From Oscillospiraceae bacterium (GTDB lineage: Bacteria > Bacillota > Clostridia > Oscillospirales > Ruminococcaceae), in contig JAFTNX010000213.1 of assembly GCA_017451665.1 (NCBI GenBank), positions 1-7,358 of the forward strand: a DNA stretch of 7,358 nt, written 5' to 3'. The notes below the pieces were generated by a model, which was not told the origin of the DNA, searched no databases, and saw nothing but the letters and a program-made list of their open reading frames with translations. Every line of letters begins with the position of its first letter. Position 1 is the first letter of the stretch. The translations under genes were made by a program, and so were the position numbers. Of this stretch, positions 1 through 6,449 are shown in pieces.

Positions 1-51
1 CTGGATTCTGATTCCAGCATTCCCAAGGTTCGAATCCTTGTGCCCCAGCCA
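1..51 (+). tRNA. tRNA-Gln (anticodon CTG), 5' end cut by window
   Basis: This is the 3' two-thirds of a tRNA. The anticodon stem is 1-5 (CTGGA) paired with 13-17 (TCCAG), around a 7-base loop 6-12 with anticodon CTG at 8-10, which reads the Gln codon CAG. The T-arm has stem CAAGG/CCTTG with loop TTCGAAT. The 3' acceptor strand TGCCCCA is followed by discriminator G and an encoded CCA at 49-51. The D-arm and 5' acceptor strand lie outside the window. Identity rests on the anticodon, which sits in a clean 5-bp stem with T at position 33 and A at 37. Confidence 0.93.
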
Positions 52-60
52 GCGTAATTT

Positions 61-88
61 AAGCCGTCAGAAATTGACGGCTTATTTT
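61..88 (+). terminator. Terminator-like hairpin between the two tRNA genes
   Basis: A perfect 9-bp inverted repeat, AAGCCGTCA (61-69) and TGACGGCTT (75-83), encloses a 5-base loop and is followed by ATTTTCAT. The T-tract is short, so termination may be partial. The hairpin could instead mark a processing point in a shared tRNA precursor, because only 33 bases separate it from the next tRNA and no convincing promoter is visible there. Confidence 0.6.
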
Positions 89-116
89 CATATTAAATTA
101 TGAAACCCCCATATAT

Positions 117-192
117 TCGGCTATAGCCAAGTGGTAAGGCAGGAGATTTTGATTCTCCCATCCCACTGGTTCGAATCCAGTTAGCCGAACCA
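117..192 (+). tRNA. tRNA-Gln (anticodon TTG)
   Basis: This is a complete 76-base cloverleaf. Acceptor strand TCGGCTA (117-123) pairs with TAGCCGA (182-188). The D-arm GCC/GGC encloses AAGTGGTAA. The anticodon stem GGAGA/TCTCC (142-146 and 154-158) holds a loop with anticodon TTG at 149-151, which reads the Gln codon CAA. The T-arm ACTGG/CCAGT encloses TTCGAAT. Discriminator A189 is followed by an encoded CCA at 190-192. With the preceding CTG gene it covers both Gln codons. Confidence 0.96.
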
Positions 193-215
193 GCAAACGT
201 AATGTTTGCACCCAT

Positions 216-251
216 TCCCCTCACAGATTAGTCTGTGGGGGGATTTTATTT
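216..251 (+). terminator. Rho-independent terminator of the tRNA cluster
   Basis: A strong stem of about 12 bp is formed by TCCCCTCACAGA (216-227) and TCTGTGGGGGGA (232-243), with loop TTAG and one T-G wobble. It is followed by TTTTATTT. It ends the tRNA transcription unit and insulates it from the polysaccharide operon that starts about 70 bases downstream. A smaller hairpin (GCAAAC at 193-198 with GTTTGC at 204-209) lies directly after the tRNA CCA and may help define the tRNA 3' end. Confidence 0.85.
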
Positions 252-296
252 GCAAAAATTTACAGAAAAAATCACCAAAAATTCAGCCACAAAGTT

Positions 297-315
297 ACTA
301 TTATTATTAAATAGT
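297..315. promoter_or_regulatory. Short dyad just upstream of the -35 box, possible operator
   Basis: ACTATT (297-302) and AATAGT (310-315) form a perfect 6-bp inverted repeat with a 7-base AT spacer, ending 5 bases before the -35 hexamer. The placement would suit a regulator site or an AT-rich UP-like element. A dyad this short can arise by chance in AT-rich DNA, so the role is speculative. Confidence 0.22.
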
Positions 316-320
316 CTGTA

Positions 321-349
321 TTTACTTTTTACGTGTATTGTGGTATAAT
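321..349 (+). promoter_or_regulatory. Sigma-A promoter of the surface-polymer operon
   Basis: The -10 box TATAAT (344-349) matches consensus perfectly and is extended by TGG immediately upstream (341-343). The -35 box TTTACT (321-326) matches TTGACA at 4 of 6 positions, and the spacer is 17 bases. The predicted start is near 356-358, giving a leader of about 30 bases before the first gene. It is the only good promoter seen upstream of the five-gene run and lies downstream of the tRNA terminator. Confidence 0.82.
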
Positions 350-354
350 ATATT

Positions 355-370
355 TTGCGTAACTATGCAA
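355..370. promoter_or_regulatory. Dyad at the predicted transcription start
   Basis: TTGCGT (355-360) and ATGCAA (365-370) form a 6-bp near-palindrome with one G-T pair and a 4-base centre. It lies over the predicted transcription start and first leader bases, where a repressor could bind or a small 5' RNA hairpin could form. It is short and may be a coincidence. Confidence 0.2.
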
Positions 371-377
371 TAAAGCT

Positions 378-384
378 GAGGTGA
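378..384 (+). promoter_or_regulatory. Ribosome binding site that decides the LicD start
   Basis: GAGGTGA matches the anti-Shine-Dalgarno complement over 7 bases. An in-frame GTG at 381 lies inside this site and so is unlikely to be the start. The ATG codons at 387 and 390 lie 5 and 8 bases after GAGG and are both well placed. Confidence 0.7.
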
Positions 385-386
385 AA

Positions 387-1862
387 ATGATGAGCATATC
401 TGTTCTGGAGGATTACAGAAACGACTGGGAAGAGCGTTGTCTTAACCTGGACTTTTTTGATTACAGCTTACTTGGTGGCAGAAAATTTCTCATCAGATTC
501 AACTGCATAAACACCTCTCTTACAGTTGGTTTCAAGCGCATAGTGTCATTATTATCAAAAAAATGCGAAAGCTTTTCTTTTGTAGAAAGTGGGAATACAT
601 ACACTGATGTGATTTTTTTCAACATCGGTTGTGGCGAGCTTTCAAAAGAAGACAAGGACTTCATAAACAAATGTGGAAGTCCTGTTATTCTTGTAAGCGA
701 CCATATGGATTTTTCATTCATAAAATCTGACACGGTAAGCGTTCTATTCTGCCCGAATATTTATGGTGCAGGTCTTGACGGAGAGGGTGTATGCAGTGAT
801 AACAACTGCGTGAACATCATTGACTTTTACGGTGGTTGTCTGTTTACTATGGGGCTTCTTGCAAAAGGGATTTTCGGAAAATATTACTGTGGACACGGTG
901 TTTGTGAATGCGACGGTATAACCGATTTATCCGAATACGGCTATGAGAGAATTATCTCCTATGATGACGGGAAATTTATGTTGGATTTTTACATCAACAG
1001 ACCCGATGAATTTTTCTGTTTTGACAACACCTACGGTGGGAAATTAAAGCTTTTACACAGTCTGCTTTTCAAGTGTCTTCTGGAATTTGACAGAATATGC
1101 AACAAGCATGAGATTCCGTATTTTCTTGGTGGCGGAACACTTCTCGGGGCTGTAAGACATAAAGGAATGATTCCATGGGATGACGACATTGACGTTATGA
1201 TGTCAAGAGAAAGTTATGAAAAATTTTTAAGCGTTGTCAATGACGAAATTGGTGAGGAATTCTTTTTTCAGTCGTCTGAAACAGACAAGAATTACCACAG
1301 CGTATTTACAAAAATCAGACTTAACGGCACTGTTTTTAAAACGGAGTTTTCACAGAGATTTGAAATGCATCAGGGTATTTTTATTGACATTTTTGTTCAC
1401 GACCACACTGCAAATTCAGAATCCGGTCAGAAGTTACATGTTTTTAAAACGCTTTTTGCACGTTCACTTGTATTCAACAAATGGGCTGACAAGCCTATGC
1501 ATTTTTACGGGAAGCTTAAGTTTATCTGCAAGCTTGCTACAAAATACAAAGACAAGCATTCAATAAAAAAGCTTGAAAAAATTCAGCACAAGGTTATCTG
1601 CAAATACAAAAAGAAAAAAACAGAATATCTTTATGATGGCACCGGTGAGCATTTAAGACACGGGGCATTCCCTGCTTTGTGGCTTAGCGAAACCGACTAT
1701 GCCGAATTTAACGGAAAGAAATTTCCTGTTCCAAAATATTACAAGGACTACCTCACCTATTCATACGGAAACTATGAAAAGCTCATTCCTGCAAGCAAAA
1801 GAAAAGCAGGTCATGACATAGTTGAGGTTGACTTTGGGAAATACGATACTAAGCATAATTAA
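387..1862 (+). CDS. LicD-family phosphotransferase with extra N-terminal domain
   Basis: LicD proteins belong to the nucleotidyltransferase-fold superfamily. Known members move a phospho-group from a CDP-activated donor onto glycans, for example phosphocholine in bacteria and ribitol phosphate by fukutin and FKRP. The protein is 491 residues from ATG 387; ATG 390 is an equally plausible start. The LicD core is unmistakable: GGGTLLGAVRHKG (about 248-260), the acidic PWDDDID (263-269), and IFIDIFVHD (about 331-339), with a Lys-rich stretch near 386-411. The first ~215 residues are not LicD. They are Cys-rich (about 13 Cys) and their strand pattern resembles a shrunken NAD-epimerase fold without the Gly-rich nucleotide loop or YxxxK. 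No signal peptide or membrane segment is seen, so it is probably cytoplasmic. It is the first gene of the operon. Family assignment is firm; donor, acceptor and N-terminal role are unknown. Confidence 0.92.
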   Translation: MMSISVLEDYRNDWEERCLNLDFFDYSLLGGRKFLIRFNCINTSLTVGFKRIVSLLSKKCESFSFVESGNTYTDVIFFNIGCGELSKEDKDFINKCGSPVILVSDHMDFSFIKSDTVSVLFCPNIYGAGLDGEGVCSDNNCVNIIDFYGGCLFTMGLLAKGIFGKYYCGHGVCECDGITDLSEYGYERIISYDDGKFMLDFYINRPDEFFCFDNTYGGKLKLLHSLLFKCLLEFDRICNKHEIPYFLGGGTLLGAVRHKGMIPWDDDIDVMMSRESYEKFLSVVNDEIGEEFFFQSSETDKNYHSVFTKIRLNGTVFKTEFSQRFEMHQGIFIDIFVHDHTANSESGQKLHVFKTLFARSLVFNKWADKPMHFYGKLKFICKLATKYKDKHSIKKLEKIQHKVICKYKKKKTEYLYDGTGEHLRHGAFPALWLSETDYAEFNGKKFPVPKYYKDYLTYSYGNYEKLIPASKRKAGHDIVEVDFGKYDTKHN

Positions 1863-1878
1863 GGAAGGGTTTATATAA

Positions 1879-4560
1879 ATGCTTGATATTATACTGTTCC
1901 ATAGTAATATGGAAAAATCACTTAAAACTATCGAATCAATAAAGAAAGACAAGCTTTTTGATGAGGGGAAAATCGAAATTCTTGTGATGGATTTTATTGG
2001 TGACGCAAACAACATCAGAAGTGAACATCTTACTGTCTGTGACGCAGGAGAAATGACCTTCGGGGAAGCTTACAATTATGCTGTTTCACACACAAACGGA
2101 AAGTACATCACTTTTGTAAACAGAGACGGAGTTTATAAAGGAAGCGCTATCAAAAATGCTGTAAAGGCACTTAAAAACTATCAGATTGCTTCACTTGTTC
2201 CTGTTACTTACATTGAAAACAAAAGTACACAGTATATTGGTTTTGATTATAATTTTGCAAACAAAAAATATGCTGAAATTGACCTTGGCTCATTCCCTGA
2301 AAGATTTCACACCTGCTTTGGCGCTTACTTTTTCAGAAAAGAACTTTTTAAGGATATAGTATTTGACACAGAAATGTCACACGATAGCGAGTGGAAGGTT
2401 TTTGTTGAAATAGCTGACAGCGTCAAGAAATACGCTCTTTCAAAGGGTGAATTTGTTTACAGCTATGCTGACGAAAATGATTATTTCAATTTTCTGCCAC
2501 AGTTTGACAAGGAATGGTATCTTGAATCAATGGAACATTTCCTTATTGACGCAGTCAAGGAAAATGCGTCACGTTTCAGACAGAGATTTATTCTTTATAT
2601 GATTGCCTGCAGATATGCCTGCAATATGAATGAACGTGACAAGAGTGTGCTTTCACCTGACGAAGCAAACGAGTTTATCAAGAAAACAGGTATTGCTATA
2701 AAGCATATTGAAGATGTAATCATAAGCGACAATCTCATTAACGGAAAAGCAAGACTTCCACAGTTTTTTGCTCTTAATTTCTTAAGAATGAAGTATGATG
2801 ACGAAAAGCTTATGCCACAGATTACTTCTTCCTCAAAGAATTTATACGCAAACTTCAACGACTGCACAATATGGACTCTTGCATCTAACAAAATCGAAAT
2901 CAAGGTAACATATTTTGACGGTAAAAATCTTACAATGGACGGATTTTTCCCTGGAAGCTATGTTTTTGGTGACGGCGAAATTGAAGTTGTGGCTGTTATT
3001 GACAATCAGAGAGTTTACCCTATGAGAAGAAACAGAATTTATTCACTCAATAAATTCTTTAATATCTCTGCTAAGAATAATTACACATTCCATCTGTCAA
3101 TACCTGCTGAGGATATTTATCCTGATATGACACTTTCTTTCAGACTCATTTATAAAAACAGATACTACCCTATCGGTGTTACTTTTATCAGAGCAATGAC
3201 CAAGCTCAGCAACGTCAAGGATTCATACTGGGTATTTGACAAGTTTATTCTTTCCTATGATTCGTCTGCTCAGAAATTTGTTTTTGAAGAGCTTACAAAG
3301 AAAAATCACCGCAGACACGAAAAAGCATTCATAAAGTCAATTTCACGTTCAACACACGGAATGTGGAAAATCAAAATGGTGGGAAACAGACTTCTTTACT
3401 GGGTTACAAAGCCTTTTTACAAAAAGAAAATCTGGATTACTATGGACAAGCTGTTCAAGGCGGGTGACAACGGCGAATATTTCTATGACTACGTTAAAAA
3501 GATGAAGCCTGACGGTGTTAAAATCTATTACGTTGTTCAGAAGAATTCACCTGACTACAAGCGTCTTAAAAAGAAATACAACACCATTTTAGTATTCAAC
3601 TCAATCAAGCACAAGATGATTGCACTTCATACTGACCTTATGCTTGCAACTCACGTTGATACACTTAACTGTAACGGCTATTACGCTGCTACTCAGAAGT
3701 ATTTCAAGGACCTCTACAACGCAAGAGTTGTTTGTCTTGCACACGGTCTTACTATTCAGCAGATTGCTCAGTATCAGAACAGAGTATTTGACAACACTGT
3801 ACTTTATTTCTTTGCGTCAAAGTATGAGGTTTCAAACGTAAGCCACGAGGTTTATGACTACTATGACAAGGACGCATTGAAGCTGACAGGTCACGCACGT
3901 TATGACGGACTAAAAAACAACGATAAGAAAATTATTCTTATTACTCCGACATGGCGTCGTGGTGTTACAACGGGAAGTGCTAAAAAGGGTTCAACCTATT
4001 CACACAGCTCAAGCTTTGTTCACAGCGAATACTACAAGATTTACAACGGTCTTATAAACGACGATAGGCTTATTGAAACTGCAAAGAAGCACGGTTACAG
4101 GATAGTTTATCTTCTCCATCCTGCTATGTCAAATCAGATTTCTGACTTTGAAAAGAATGAGGGAGTTGACATTGTAGCTGCAACAAGTGACATAAGCTAT
4201 GAAAAAATTCTTACAGAATCAAGCCTTATGGTTACTGACTATTCAGGCGTACAATTTGACTTTGCTTATATGAAAAAGCCGGTTGTTTATTATCACCCTG
4301 ACACCCTCCCTCCACAGTATGAGGCTGGTGGTCTTGTATATGAAACTATGGGATTTGGTCCTATTTGTAAAAATCACGGACAGATTGTTGACAGCCTTTG
4401 CGATTACATCGAAAGAAGCTGTGAAATGGAAGACTTGTATAAAGGTCGTGTTGATGACTTCTTTAAGTATTCCGACCACAACAACTGCGAGAGAATTTAT
4501 GAGGAAGTAATTAAATTCCAGAACAAATTCCCTAAGGTAAACAAGTTTGATTATAAATAG
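1879..4560 (+). CDS. Bifunctional GT2-like glycosyltransferase / TagF-type CDP-polyol phosphotransferase
   Basis: The 893-residue protein is a fusion. Residues 1 to ~225 look like a family 2 glycosyltransferase Rossmann fold, but where the DXD motif is expected the sequence is FVNRDG (N81 R82 D83). A helical segment (~225-320) and a probable beta-rich domain (~325-455) follow. Residues ~515-885 match the CDP-glycerol:poly(glycerophosphate) glycerophosphotransferase family (TagB/TagF/TarL): LAHGL with H622, PTWRRG (690-695), HP (747-748), TDYSG (786-790) followed by FDFAYMKKPVVYY, and DHNNCERIYE from D866. That family transfers glycerol- or ribitol-phosphate from CDP donors to build wall polymers at the inner membrane face. 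No membrane segment is seen, so association is probably peripheral. Shine-Dalgarno AAGGAAGG (1861-1868) overlaps the preceding stop codon, suggesting coupled translation. The donor could be the product of the next gene. The TagF assignment is firm; GT2 activity is uncertain. Confidence 0.9.
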   Translation: MLDIILFHSNMEKSLKTIESIKKDKLFDEGKIEILVMDFIGDANNIRSEHLTVCDAGEMTFGEAYNYAVSHTNGKYITFVNRDGVYKGSAIKNAVKALKNYQIASLVPVTYIENKSTQYIGFDYNFANKKYAEIDLGSFPERFHTCFGAYFFRKELFKDIVFDTEMSHDSEWKVFVEIADSVKKYALSKGEFVYSYADENDYFNFLPQFDKEWYLESMEHFLIDAVKENASRFRQRFILYMIACRYACNMNERDKSVLSPDEANEFIKKTGIAIKHIEDVIISDNLINGKARLPQFFALNFLRMKYDDEKLMPQITSSSKNLYANFNDCTIWTLASNKIEIKVTYFDGKNLTMDGFFPGSYVFGDGEIEVVAVIDNQRVYPMRRNRIYSLNKFFNISAKNNYTFHLSIPAEDIYPDMTLSFRLIYKNRYYPIGVTFIRAMTKLSNVKDSYWVFDKFILSYDSSAQKFVFEELTKKNHRRHEKAFIKSISRSTHGMWKIKMVGNRLLYWVTKPFYKKKIWITMDKLFKAGDNGEYFYDYVKKMKPDGVKIYYVVQKNSPDYKRLKKKYNTILVFNSIKHKMIALHTDLMLATHVDTLNCNGYYAATQKYFKDLYNARVVCLAHGLTIQQIAQYQNRVFDNTVLYFFASKYEVSNVSHEVYDYYDKDALKLTGHARYDGLKNNDKKIILITPTWRRGVTTGSAKKGSTYSHSSSFVHSEYYKIYNGLINDDRLIETAKKHGYRIVYLLHPAMSNQISDFEKNEGVDIVAATSDISYEKILTESSLMVTDYSGVQFDFAYMKKPVVYYHPDTLPPQYEAGGLVYETMGFGPICKNHGQIVDSLCDYIERSCEMEDLYKGRVDDFFKYSDHNNCERIYEEVIKFQNKFPKVNKFDYK

Positions 4561-4575
4561 AAAGGATAGTTTTTT

Positions 4576-5328
4576 ATGAATATTGCTATTATTTTTGCTG
4601 GTGGAAGCGGCGTAAGAATGGGTGCAGGTATTCCAAAACAGTTTCTCGAAATCAACGGAAAGCCTGTTATTGTCCACACACTTGACCTTTTTGAAAATCA
4701 CAGAGAAATTGACAAGATTTACATTTCAGTTTTAAAGGATTACATTCCTTATATGCAGAAGCTTGTAAACAGATTTAATCTCACTAAGGTTTCAGGCATT
4801 GTTGCAGGTGGTGAAACAGGTCAGGATTCAATCTACAACGCACTTTCAAAGGCGAGAGAAGAAAATCCTGGCGATTCAATTGTTCTCATTCACGACGGCG
4901 TACGTCCTTGGATTACCTATGAAACTATTTCAAGAAACATCGCAGGTGTTAAGGAAAACGGAAACGCTATTACCTGCACAGCTTGTTTTGAAACAATTCT
5001 TATGAGCACAAACGGCAAAAAGGTTGAAACTGTTCCATACAGAAAGGATACTTTTGCTGCACAGGCTCCACAGAGTTTTTATCTTGACGACATTCTCGAC
5101 GCTCACGAGCAGGTAAGAAAAACTGAAAACCGTTATGACAATCTTGTTGACTCCTGCACACTTATCAAGAGCATCGGCAGAGAAGCTTTTATGGTTGAGG
5201 GAAACAGAGGTAACATCAAGGTTACTACACCTGAGGACGTTTATATGTACAGAGCTTTGCTTCAGTACAAGGAAAATGAACAGGCATTCGGTATCGGTCT
5301 TACACCAAATAATCTTCTCAATAACTAA
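4576..5328 (+). CDS. IspD/TarI-family cytidylyltransferase (probable polyol-phosphate cytidylyltransferase)
   Basis: It activates a phosphorylated substrate with CTP, giving a CDP-linked product and pyrophosphate, in the cytoplasm. The 250-residue length fits the family (IspD about 230-240). Visible motifs are the CTP loop AGGSGVRMG (8-16) with R14, PKQF (20-23) with K21, HDGVRP (106-111), QAPQSF (163-168), and GNRGNIKVTTPED (209-221) with a conserved Lys at 215. HDxVRP, rather than the HDAARP of true IspD, and the position between phosphopolymer genes favour a TarI/Bcs1-like role, classically D-ribitol-5-phosphate cytidylyltransferase, over isoprenoid synthesis. The CDP product would feed the TagF and LicD enzymes encoded upstream. 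The start is supported by AAAGGA (4561-4566), 9 bases ahead. The exact substrate is not readable from sequence, so a gene symbol is withheld. Confidence 0.9.
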   Translation: MNIAIIFAGGSGVRMGAGIPKQFLEINGKPVIVHTLDLFENHREIDKIYISVLKDYIPYMQKLVNRFNLTKVSGIVAGGETGQDSIYNALSKAREENPGDSIVLIHDGVRPWITYETISRNIAGVKENGNAITCTACFETILMSTNGKKVETVPYRKDTFAAQAPQSFYLDDILDAHEQVRKTENRYDNLVDSCTLIKSIGREAFMVEGNRGNIKVTTPEDVYMYRALLQYKENEQAFGIGLTPNNLLNN

Positions 5329-5348
5329 TTGACGAAAGGAAAACGCTT

Positions 5349-6449
5349 ATGAAATTTCTGGGGTATTTCTCCAAGAATTATGCTGACGAAAAAGGCAGAG
5401 AGTATTATTTCGATAACGCAAAATTCATTCTGATTGTGCTTGTTGTACTTGCACATTTCACTTCGCCAATCAAAACAGACCACCCTAAAGTAAAGGCTTT
5501 ATGGACTGTTATTAACACACTTCATATGCCTTGTCTGATTATGATTTCAGGATATTTTGCTAAAGGCTACATCAAAAACGGTGTTATCAAGACACAGCGA
5601 CTTTTCACTTATATTATCTATTATCTTGTAGCACAGCTTGTAGTTTCTTTATTTGAATACTTTGTTCTGGGCTACAAGGATATGGCTATATCAGTTGTAA
5701 GTGCAAGAAGCTCTTTATGGTATCTTGTATGTCTTTGCTGGTGGTTTGCACTTCTCCCTTACATTTACAGAGTAAAGCCTGCTATTATGCTTCCTTTTGC
5801 AATATTCGCAGGACTTATGTTTGGTTACGACACAGACGCAGGAAACCTTCTTGCTATTGAACGTGCCGTAAACCACTTCCCTTTCTTCCTTATGGGTTAC
5901 TATTTCAAAAAAGAGTGGCTTTACAAATTCAGAAACGTATGGACACAGCTTGCGGCTGCAGTTATTCTTATAGTTTCAGGAATAGTTACATTCTTCTGTC
6001 TTGATATGATTCCATCAAGAACAATTACAGGTAATTACAGCTATCACAAGAGTAATTTTCAGAATTTAGACCCACAGCTCCCTATTTTTACAGAACCGGA
6101 ATTGTGGTTTGTAAACAGACTTTTATTCTATCTTGCAGCAGTTGTACTTTGCGTATGCTTTATGCTTCTTGTTCCAAGAGGAAAAGCTATTTTTACAAAG
6201 TTCGGTTCGAGAACACTTCAGGTATACATTCTCCACAGATTTTTATACCTTGCAGAGCTTGAATACGGCTGGTGGGAGCCTTACAACAGCGCAAAGGGAT
6301 TCTTTATCGTGTCTGCAATTTCAATTGCTGTTACCGTTATTCTTTCGCTTAAGATTTTTGAATACCCATTTAAGTGGCTTGGAAAACTGGGAATTTCAAA
6401 ATTTGAAAACAAGAAATTACCGGAGGTAAGAATAGATGAAACTAAGTGA
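5349..6449 (+). CDS. Membrane acyltransferase, Acyltransferase_3 (OafA-like) family
   Basis: The 366-residue polytopic protein has about ten hydrophobic segments, near 25-40, 55-70, 85-108, 122-140, 145-158, 174-186, 200-217, 254-275, 288-302 and 316-337. Family signs are YYFDNAKFILIVLVVLAHF at the first segment, with the usual His (H36) at its end, then LHMPCLIMISGYFAK (59 onward), a following basic KTQRL, and VYILHRF (292-298). Family members move acetyl or other acyl groups across or at the membrane onto sugars and polymers. The likely role here is O-acetylation or similar decoration of the polymer made by the neighbouring genes. There is no SGNH domain, and length is normal for a stand-alone member. 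Shine-Dalgarno AAAGGA (5335-5340) supports the start. The 3' end overlaps the next gene by 14 bases. Acyl donor and acceptor are unknown. Confidence 0.88.
   Translation: MKFLGYFSKNYADEKGREYYFDNAKFILIVLVVLAHFTSPIKTDHPKVKALWTVINTLHMPCLIMISGYFAKGYIKNGVIKTQRLFTYIIYYLVAQLVVSLFEYFVLGYKDMAISVVSARSSLWYLVCLCWWFALLPYIYRVKPAIMLPFAIFAGLMFGYDTDAGNLLAIERAVNHFPFFLMGYYFKKEWLYKFRNVWTQLAAAVILIVSGIVTFFCLDMIPSRTITGNYSYHKSNFQNLDPQLPIFTEPELWFVNRLLFYLAAVVLCVCFMLLVPRGKAIFTKFGSRTLQVYILHRFLYLAELEYGWWEPYNSAKGFFIVSAISIAVTVILSLKIFEYPFKWLGKLGISKFENKKLPEVRIDETK
6422..6426 (+). promoter_or_regulatory. Shine-Dalgarno of the SDR gene inside the acyltransferase gene
   Basis: GGAGG lies 9 bases before ATG 6436 and within the last codons of the upstream gene, whose TGA stop is at 6447-6449. 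The overlap implies that the two genes are translationally coupled. Confidence 0.75.

Noticed and set aside
87..104. TTCATA/TATGAA dyad between the tRNA genes
   Set aside because: It is short, very AT-rich, and lies in a spacer where such symmetry is expected by chance.
252..296. Riboswitch or small RNA in the AT-rich gap
   Set aside because: No stable stem or known motif is visible, and the stretch lies upstream of the promoter, so it would not be in the operon leader.
381..386. GTG at 381 as start of the LicD gene
   Set aside because: The GTG is part of the Shine-Dalgarno sequence GAGGTGA itself. ATG 387 or 390 are properly spaced behind it.
557..1620. Two runs of seven A (557-563 and 1614-1620) in the LicD gene as phase-variation tracts
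   Set aside because: Runs of this length encode Lys codons and are common in AT-rich coding DNA. There is no longer repeat like those in known phase-variable lic genes.
2595..2903. Open frame of 102 codons on the - strand inside the fusion gene
   Set aside because: It is a shadow of a well-supported coding frame, with no recognisable protein features.
4243..4701. Open frame of 152 codons on the - strand
   Set aside because: It lies antisense across the end of the TagF-type gene and the start of the cytidylyltransferase gene, both strongly supported by conserved motifs. Its translation has no recognisable domain.
4576..5328. Housekeeping IspD of the MEP isoprenoid pathway
   Set aside because: The motif HDGVRP and the position among polymer transferases fit the TarI/Bcs1 branch better. 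A housekeeping role cannot be fully excluded from sequence alone.
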